Shown in pieces: positions 13,801 through 22,800 of a stretch of DNA of 64,000 nt (position 1 is its first letter; each line of letters starts with the position of its first letter). The translations under genes were made by a program, and so were the position numbers. The stretch is taken from assembly GCA_038373885.1 (NCBI GenBank), contig JAWZYV010017527.1, positions 558,001-622,000 on the forward strand, in the 5' to 3' direction. The notes beneath the pieces are model-generated. The model worked only from the letters and a program-made list of their open reading frames with translations. It had not been told where the DNA came from and searched no databases. Source of the stretch: Cheiracanthium punctorium (lineage: Eukaryota; Arthropoda; Arachnida; Araneae; Cheiracanthiidae).

Positions 13801-16800
13801 GTCACATAAGGTTCAGAAGGAATACCATGCGTTAAAAGTTTGTTGGTTGGGGGATATATCTTACACATTGAACCATGTTCTAATTTAATGGTAGCGGTTT
13901 CACAGTTCGCTGGTTTAAAATCCAAAGTTCGTTTAGATCCAAAACTTAGAATGCATACACCTGATGATAGGTCTAGATTAAAATCTTCGTAGTTACCGTC
14001 TACAGTTTTAGGTTGTTCTTCAGAGCCAAAGTTCACTTGTACCATATTAAATTCATAATTTGTCACTTTCTGTAGATCTTCACGTATTTTTTGCAAAATG
14101 GGTATCCAAGAGTAAACAGAGACTGTTGCTCCAGGTAAACTGTAATTGATTCCTTCATCAGCAAAAGTAATTACTTTACGGGTCGAGGAAATTTTCTTTT
14201 CACTACTTTGTAGGGGTAATTGAAACAATTCTTGCTGTAGCACGCCAAAATCACTTTCAGTATAAAACTCGGGGGAAATTTTCTTTTCAATACTTTGCAG
14301 AGGCTTTACATCTAAAGGCAATTGTATTATTTCTTGCAGCAACACATCGGCATCACTTTGAGTATAAAACTCGGGAGTGTATTCAATGTTAAAGTTATTT
14401 TCGATCGATTCAAGCAAAGACATTTTTGAAACTCGGCGAAAAATCAATTAAAACACACGTCTTAAGTATAGGCGCACACAGTGTAAAGAGAGTCTCGCAA
14501 CACACACCTGACCACTTTATCTAACTAAAATGTCTTTACTGATTCTTTAAAAAATCACGTGATTACCCAAGCGCCCTCTACCTTCCTCAAACCTGTAGAT
14601 ATTGCATCATCTAACTTGTCTTAGCCTGTTCTGAGAGTTGCCACTCAATGTAAATAGTACATCCTGCCAGAAACCTACCGGATATTCAATCAACACAGAT
14701 TTGCACACGTCACTATCACGTGTCTTCTGCGCATGTCACTTCCTTATCTCTTATCTGATCTGTGATGCCTGATAAGAGAAAATCAGTTGCCGTTAAATTT
14801 GTAGAGTTTGTAGGTTGGGCGTATGTAAGTTCTCCTGCAACGGATACCTAAGAATTCTTTAGCCGAGCAGAACGATGTTTTGTCCGCATGCAACAAGAGT
14901 GTTGTCCGGTATTTTTCAGGTATTATAATTGCTTATATTTTTTCTGATATATGTTGTGATTAGCTATCTTTTAGAGTCATCAGTTTAATTTATTAACAGG
15001 TTTTCATTAATAATTTCAGTTTATGACTTTATTAAATAAATATTTTAGTTTATTATTGTAAAAATTGTTTTAGTTTATGAATTTATTAAAAGGATGTCTA
15101 TGTAAAATTTAAGTCTATAAAAAAAATTGAGTGTAAAAATTTTGATATGTTTAATTTATTAACAAGTTTTCATTAATAATTTTAGTTTATGACTTTATTA
15201 AATAAAAATTTTAGTTTATTATTCTAAAAATTGTTTTAAACAATAATTTTAATACCTATTTTATACGTGAACTCATTCATCTGCAATGCCTATAATTTAT
15301 TACTGTTATTTATCAAAACTGAGCAAAAATAATTTGCTTTAGTATAATGATCTTTGCTAATTGTTTCACAAAAATTAATTAATGATTCATTAGTTTCCTA
15401 AACTACGTAAAATATATTAATCGTTGTAGCTTAACTTTGATATTTTAATTTAGGATATAATGCCCATGTTTACAAAAAGGATAGATTTTTATTGAAATGG
15501 CTTTAATCTAACATGATCTTAATCCATAAGTCCCCATTTTTGAACGTAGAATGAAACACGTGTCCCCACAATTCGGTATTCCCCTAGCACCCTCCCTGGT
15601 TTTATCTTATCGGTAAACTGGCCAACTCTTATTGTACCGGCTCTGTAGGGTCTCAAGGCACTTTCTTATCTCAATTTCTTATCAGCTGTACTAGGGATAT
15701 GCACGTGGATTTTACTTATGCTGTGGATATATTTGCGAATATTTTTATTATTTTCGCCTCTCGCGTGTACAAGTACAGGGTAAGTGTAATATTTTCTATT
15801 ATTTTAGTTACATATAAGTTGATACCGTAATTCTAATTGAAAATAATTATGTGGTTCTTATAGTTGCACTTTTGATGTGTTGTACTTTTAAGTGTGATTT
15901 TTTTTGTTAATGCATGTTTTTCTGTATTTTGGTGTTTTGCAAAATTTTAAGTTGGTAATCCAGTGTAATTAATATTAATAGCATTATCGGTAGAAGTACT
16001 TTATGCAGTTTGTATACAAAAACTGGGGTTTGAGGGCTTTCTCCTAATAGAAAATAAGGCATGCATGGTATTTGTATTTCAGTAAATTCTAACTAAGTTT
16101 AAATTTTCGCTTGCTAACTAATTTTATCCTACATAAAATAGCATTGTGAATCTGGTAAATTGTTATAAGAAAAAAAAAATTACTTTTAAAGCGTTTAATA
16201 TCTTCAAATGTGTTTTGTTTTTAGTGTCAAAATAATATACCTATTTCAGCATATGATGGTATTAAGAATGAATGAAAATGTGCTAGTTGGACCGGGAATT
16301 AGGGATAATGTATTTTAAATCATTATTCGATTTTCCGGTCTTGCTAGCCGTATAGATGTTGGTACTTTGTCCAGAGACTAGAAGATTTAGAACGATGTCC
16401 CTTCACGTAAGTAAAAACCTTGTATTTTTTAGTTTAAGTAATGATTTGTGATTTAAACTATCTAAGTATTGAAAGATATTTATGTACATGCAGTATAAAA
16501 CTGTGCTAAAACGGATCTTCAATTTTTATTTCCAATAGTTCAACTTTCTAACAATAGTACTATCTAGTCTAAAAGTTTGTGCTAGTTATGCTCACCTTTC
16601 TATAAAATAGGTTAAGTGCACACCTCTAAAAATATTAATGCATGTATAAAATTATGCTTTCATAGTCAAACTGAAATTAGTTTTGCACATAAACAATCTA
16701 ACTCGTATCGTATTGAAATTCTATAAATCATGTTACTCTACTTGGGATATACAGTAAGAATATTTTGTAGGATTACTAAAAATGCAATTTTTTCTCTAAT

Positions 16801-19800
16801 TGATCTATAGAAAATATAAACTAGTATAATCGCTGCCTAAAATCTATCAGAAATGTGTGGGTAAGAAAAAATGTTTAGATAAATACTTTGTTTGTTTGTG
16901 TTTTAAGGCAAACCTGCACGCGGGGGTATCTGCCTAGGATGAGGGGTGCCTTGGTAGGAAGACTTTCTAAGGGGATCTAACGCGTATTCATGCATTTCGT
17001 ATACAAAAACTTGAGTTTTGGGGGATATATGGCTAAAGTGGTTTTCTCGCAATAGAATATAAGACTATATCATTATTTGTAAAATCTTTCTATGGTATAA
17101 TTTTCTCACTTCCCTAACAGTAGAAGAAATTTGTAGAAAATGTATGGGTATCCTAAACCCTACTTTAATATTCTAGTAAACTGTTACTTATTAAATATAT
17201 GCTATAATCAGTATACAAAAATTAGAAGTATGTATTAAGCAGCATTTATTCAATTTGCATTGGTTCTATTACTAAATGGTAAAGAAAACTAAATCCTCCT
17301 GGGGATGTTGTTCATTTCTTTGCTCCACATAGTTAATTATTATTTAAAGAAACAAAAACAACAACGCATCCTCTGTGCTACGCCCTGTCTCCATTCATGC
17401 GAGGCTAGCGTGACGTGGAAAAGCATAGTAAGAATTTTTATTTGAAATGAGGCGGTAGACGAGTTCTACCGGGCGGCTGGTGGGTCCTCATTTTTATAAT
17501 AATATTTTTTATTTCAGGTTTAATTCATATAGCTTATTTAAAATTATGTCAAAGTCGTTTATTTTGATACTAAATGTTAAAGTCTGAAAAAATTACAAGT
17601 CTCCTTATTTGAAAAATATGTCAAAGTCTGAAAAATTTTCCAAGTCCCCTTATTTCAAAAATATCTTAATGTCTGAAAAATTTACAAGTCTCCTTATTTG
17701 AGAAAATTGTTACAAGTCTGAAAAAAATTTCAAGTCCCCTTATTTGAAAAAAAGGAAAAAAAATTCTTATCAACCCTTCGAACATCCGGCTCCCCACATC
17801 CGGTCCGACCACGCCCCCCTCTCTCTCTCTCGACCCAGGGAAAGCATCCGAACGGATCCGGTGAATTAACATGGGATCCGGCTGGGCAGAACGAACATTT
17901 ATCTACTACTCATGTACCATGTAAGGAAAGTATTGTAATCATGAAAAAATTCGACTTCGAGATTTTGGTGTTTTTACACGTTTTGAGGGCTTCTGAATCC
18001 ATTTATGCTATTTTTACGAGATGTATGTATGTATGTGTGTATGTGTGTGTGTGTGTATGTGTGTTTGTGTGTATGTGAGTGAACACGATAGCTCCTGAAC
18101 GGAGCATTCGATTGAGCTCAAATTGGATATATATGTCATAAACCACCGTCGCAAGACCGGTATTGATTTTGGTGTGTATAGGACTTATAGTTTTTCTACA
18201 GGGCTACGACAAAGATTTCTTTTACATTATGGCCTATGGGGGGAATTTCTTGAAAGTGCGCTAGCGTTTAAACGGTAGATTTGATTGAGCTCAAATTGGG
18301 TATACATGTTATAAACCACCGTTGCAAGACCGGTATTGATTTGGGTGTGTATAGGACTTATAGTTTTTCTACAGGGCTACGACAAAGATTTCTTTTACAG
18401 GATGGCCTATGATGGGAATTTCTTGAAAGTGCGCTAGCGTTTAAACGATACATTCGATTGAGCTCAAATTCGGTATACATGTTATAAACCACCATCCTAA
18501 GACCGGTATTGATTTTGGTGTGTATAGGACTTATAGTTCTCCTAAAGGGCTACGACAAAACTTTCTTTTATGTTATGGCATAATGGCATATGGGGAGAAA
18601 TTCTTGAAAGTGCGCAAGCGTTTAAACGGTGCATTCGATTGAGTTTCAATTTGGTATATATGTTTGAATTATTCATCGATTAAAATTTATTTAAGTGCTT
18701 GGTAATGATCTTAATCGTAAGTGTTCGGAAAGTCGAGTGGAGTCACTCCAGATTTTTTTTTCATCGTACATGGAAGTAAGAAACTAAACTCGTCTCATAG
18801 CTTTTGAAGGGTTTTAAGAGGCATATCGTTCCCCTAGAAGAATACTATGCCAACTCAAAAGTGAATCTTGTTGACCGTTAAAAAAAAAATCGACGCCGAC
18901 ATAAAAACAAAATGGCTAAGGTTTAGTTAAATGACGATAAAAAGATTGACTGCTACGAAATTTCTCCCGGCAGTTTGAATCTCCTTAGTTGCAAAATAGC
19001 CGTCTTTCAGCTAGACCTTGATCCTAGGAACCAAAAAGAAAATTACCGGAGCCAGATCAAGACTGTACGGAGGCTTGTGCAGTGTTGCCAGCCCCAGTGT
19101 GCTTGTTCAGCAATGGCTCCTGGAACCGCGCAAGAGATTACTAGGTTTGACATTTTTTTCTCCTGTTCGCTTTGGCAGAAGCACAATCAGGAGGTGAAAC
19201 TGGCACTACCAGAGATAGGAAGGAACAAAATTATTTCATAGTAAAAAGAGATTCACTTCCATCTGCAAAAGCGCTGGTATAATACAGTAGTTTGACAAAC
19301 TGAATTGACTATGTCATTTTATCTCTCATCTTTCGTGTATTTCGCCTGGTAGCCCTATGTTGAGATTTTTGTGATTGTAACCTATTTATAGAAAAATACA
19401 TGGTTATGCCTATTCTACAGCTTACGAAATAGTGTAACAATAGATTAAAACTGTTGTGAACTGATTGTATTTAAATATGTGTGAAATCATGTCGCATTTT
19501 TATGTCGCTTTTTGGGACGCATTTTTCGGATAATTTTCAATAAAGGGGTGAGAGATAAAATGACACAGTCATTAAAAAGCTACAATTTCTACAAAACCAA
19601 AATTAAAGGGTGTTTTAGGGGCATTGTGTCATGTAGCGCAAATTGAATTTCACTTATATTGAAAAGAGGTGATCATTTACGTAGTTCTCAAATGTTCTAC
19701 GTAAAGTGGTCCATAGCGTTCAGTATTTCTACTCTTGTGACACGTATGCGGTTTGGGTGCACATCGTCGTCATCATCATCAGGTATCTCGTTGGTTCTGG

Positions 19801-22800
19801 GTATCGAATTGGTTATTATTTTTAGTAAAATTCTGTTAAGTGTATTAACAGTTGTCTTGACTGAACACCTCCACACAAATATGAGTCATCTTTAACTGGC
19901 TTTCACTTCGCCCTAAATTGCGTCGAAATTTTGCTTCATGTCACCAGATTACTTGACCGGATAAAGCGGCACTCACTACCGGGGTAACCGGCGGAAAACC
20001 AGTGCTGTTTGGCCATTTCTTTCAGTTCATACAGATTTTCACCGGAATAAGCGGCTCACCGGATAAACCACTGCAGACCGAAATAAGCGGCGACCACTGT
20101 ATCAAATTTAGGCTATTAGGTGACTGCAAAGGACTGAAACAATTATGTGAATCTGCGTCCCTGATTTTCCAGGCCCGTATCATATTTTGTAGTGATAAAG
20201 GATAATTAAAATTCTTTTTCGGTGTTCAAACAATAGGGATGCAATGGCAGAATTTGCGCAGAAAAGATGCGCAGTCGTCTGTCACTCAGATGACGTAAGT
20301 GAAAGGTCACGTCGAAATGCTCTATAACAGTGGACGATGTCGAAGGAAAGTAGCCAAACAGCTTGAAGGACTGTACTGTTCATCAACACTACTTTTACTG
20401 TTGATTTTTTGAGTGTCACTTGTTAAACGTAAAAGGATGTCACATCACATCGATACCGTTCGGTTCAATATATTACTTTCAGACAGTGGCGTCGCAGGAG
20501 AATCCTTTTGACGGCGCCCATTTAAAACAAATTTTTTGAACGCCTTCTCCCAAGAAGTGCCGCCTGGGCAAGATCCTTCACCTTAGTTACACCCAAGCAG
20601 CAAGAAATCCCCGGCCGCATCTCGGCCTACTGTCTTCACGCGACCCCTATTTCACCCTGCCGACCTCGGCGCGCGACCTCCGTTGTAGGTTGGGGATGTC
20701 AGGTTGGGAAACGGTCCCTGGACCGTCCGCTCGGAAGCAATTCTGCGCATCTCCGGACGATTTCCCGAGGATTCCCCGACAATTTGTTCGCAATACCGCG
20801 ATTCTACCTAAGTGCTTTAGAGATTGCTTAAGGAGCTTATTTAGCCCCATGTACATCGATTTATTCCAACTTCCAACATTTTAATAGAACAAAACGGCAA
20901 AATCTTATTTGTACATTTTGTAAGTTAAAAAAAAAAAGTATTTAACCGTGAAAAATAATTTTCTCTAATTTTTTTCAATCTCTTATTTAAGAATCACAGG
21001 CAGAATTTTTAGATTTACGATCATCTAAAGCTTTTTAACTTACAAATTTTACCTAGGTACTTTTGAAAAACGTAAAAATTTTACCAATTTTGTAAATAGA
21101 CGCTCCTACATCGAAAAATTACACACATTTGTATTAACTACCCCTAACTCTGAGGTGGCAAAGTGGTTTGTTGGCTTGCCGGGAGAGGACAGCTCACGTC
21201 ACTGAATGTATCGTTTAGAGCTACGTACGTCTTTCCTGGAGTTTCCTGCTATAACGTGGATCCTCATCAGAAGGTGGGGAGACTTCTGAATAGTGGCACA
21301 CCTCCGAAACTGCTAGAAGAGACAGCCGAATGGACTTTCGGAACAGTGGATTTAACGTGCACTTACGCCGCATGTACACGGTGGTCTTTAGCGATACATC
21401 GATATCGAACCCGCAACGTTACGGTTAAGAGCCCAACGCCTTAACCACTGGTTCGAACACACCATGCGTATCAGACTTGAGGGTGGGGGGGTAAGAGAAA
21501 GAAACTAACAAATCCTTACTGGAAATAGAAAATCTCCATTTCTGTGTCATCCAGTTTGTCAGCAAAATCGCTGTTATACATTTCCTGCACGTCTTCTTTT
21601 ATGTGCCTGTAATGAAAGATCGGAAAACAAATGTTTACAAAATTTCAGGCAAAAAACAAGCAATACGTCAGTAAGAAGAAAGTCGTGGTTTTAGAACGAT
21701 CCTGGTCGACTCTTATTAGGGAGTTTTTGCAGGTACCGTTTCTTCCTACGTTAACCCTTTGAGGCGCAACCCTTTCCCAATGCTGAAAAAAAGGGCAGCC
21801 GTTGCCATCGCTTGACTTAACTACCAGCAAGAGGGCGGACGATCGAAACATTCATCGTGTGCCAACGATCTTTTTTGAAGATCGATCTTTTTTGAAGAGA
21901 CCTTTTTTGACGCAACTGGCTGTGCCGCACAGCCAGCTGTCGTGAAACAAAGGGTCTCTAGATCTGTGGCACGCGATGAACGTATCGATCGTCCGCCATC
22001 TTGTTGGTCGTTAAGTCGAGCGATGGCAACGGCTGCCCTTCTTTCAGCATTAGGCAATCTATCCAGCTATTCCCGCATTCTTCTATTTTTCAGCAGATGT
22101 CAGTGCTGTTAAAAATAATCTTTTTACGGGAAATAACGTTCTAAAAAGTAAAGGATTCCCGTGGAGCTATGTCACCCGCAACTATTTTTATAGAAATCCA
22201 ATCTATTCTTCGTGACTGGCAACAGTCAAAACGTCAGAGTTGGGTGTTGCCAGAGCGGGAACACTGCGCGTTAAAGGGTTAACACTTACGCTATCCGCTA
22301 TGCGGAGTTACGAACCAATCATAAAACTTTATAAGTGCGCATGCGCTTACTGTAAGATAACATTTAGCGTTGGCGTTACCGTCAGTGAAACCGCTGAGCA
22401 AAAACTCCCTGTTATTTCATTCGGATCGTTTCCTGATAGTTTCTGATCGATTCATGTTATTTCATTCGGATTATTTCATTCTGTTATTATATTCCCTGTT
22501 ATTTCATGCGCCGATCTGCACTAAGGTCACCACAACTAAAGCTTGGACCAAGCTATTAGTTGTAGTGACCGCGGAATGAAAATGGCGCGACCCATGGTCT
22601 GCCCGTATATTGTTAGGGGCCATTGGCGCCGCCAGAATATATCCCGGGGGGGGGATGCAAAGACTACTTAATAGTATGGTTACCATGTTGAAAAGAACAA
22701 AAAAGCAAGGGAAAACACTGCATACAAAAATCCAGGGGGGGCAAGTGTCCCCGCCCCCTTGCCGTGTGCTGCCGGCGCCCATGTTAGGGGCTTCATTCCA

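Larger units (their letters stand above)
3970..17910. mobile_element. Palindromic Maverick/Polinton-like non-autonomous element, 13.9 kb
   Basis: The left arm (3970-11275) and right arm (11346-17910) are inverted copies around a 70-bp spacer. In the inner parts every position pairs with 22621 minus itself; outside the 741-bp indel the sum is 21880. The ends are AGTAGTAGATAAATG and its complement. A 6-bp duplication flanks them, and an empty paralogous site exists in the window. The AG...CT ends and 6-bp duplication are features reported for Maverick/Polinton elements. A Dada-type element (6-7 bp duplication) is the other candidate. Each arm has one ORF, GATA and E-box motifs, and subterminal repeats. 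No DNA polymerase B, retroviral-type integrase, ATPase, protease or capsid frame was found, so it must use proteins made elsewhere. Arm substitutions are few, which suggests recent formation or continuing gene conversion. Confidence 0.8.

Noticed and set aside
3970..17910. The palindrome as an assembly or library artefact
   Set aside because: Artefactual inverted duplicates would not carry matching terminal repeats, a 6-bp duplication supported by an empty site, a 741-bp indel and scattered substitutions between arms. Long reads should still confirm it.
18975..19241. 88-codon frame in intron 2
   Set aside because: No family signature, no supporting splice or start context, and not conserved with any other part of the window.
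21401..21448. A functional tRNA gene
   Set aside because: Box A and box B are present but I could not form an acceptor stem or a clean anticodon arm, and a SINE-like body follows.
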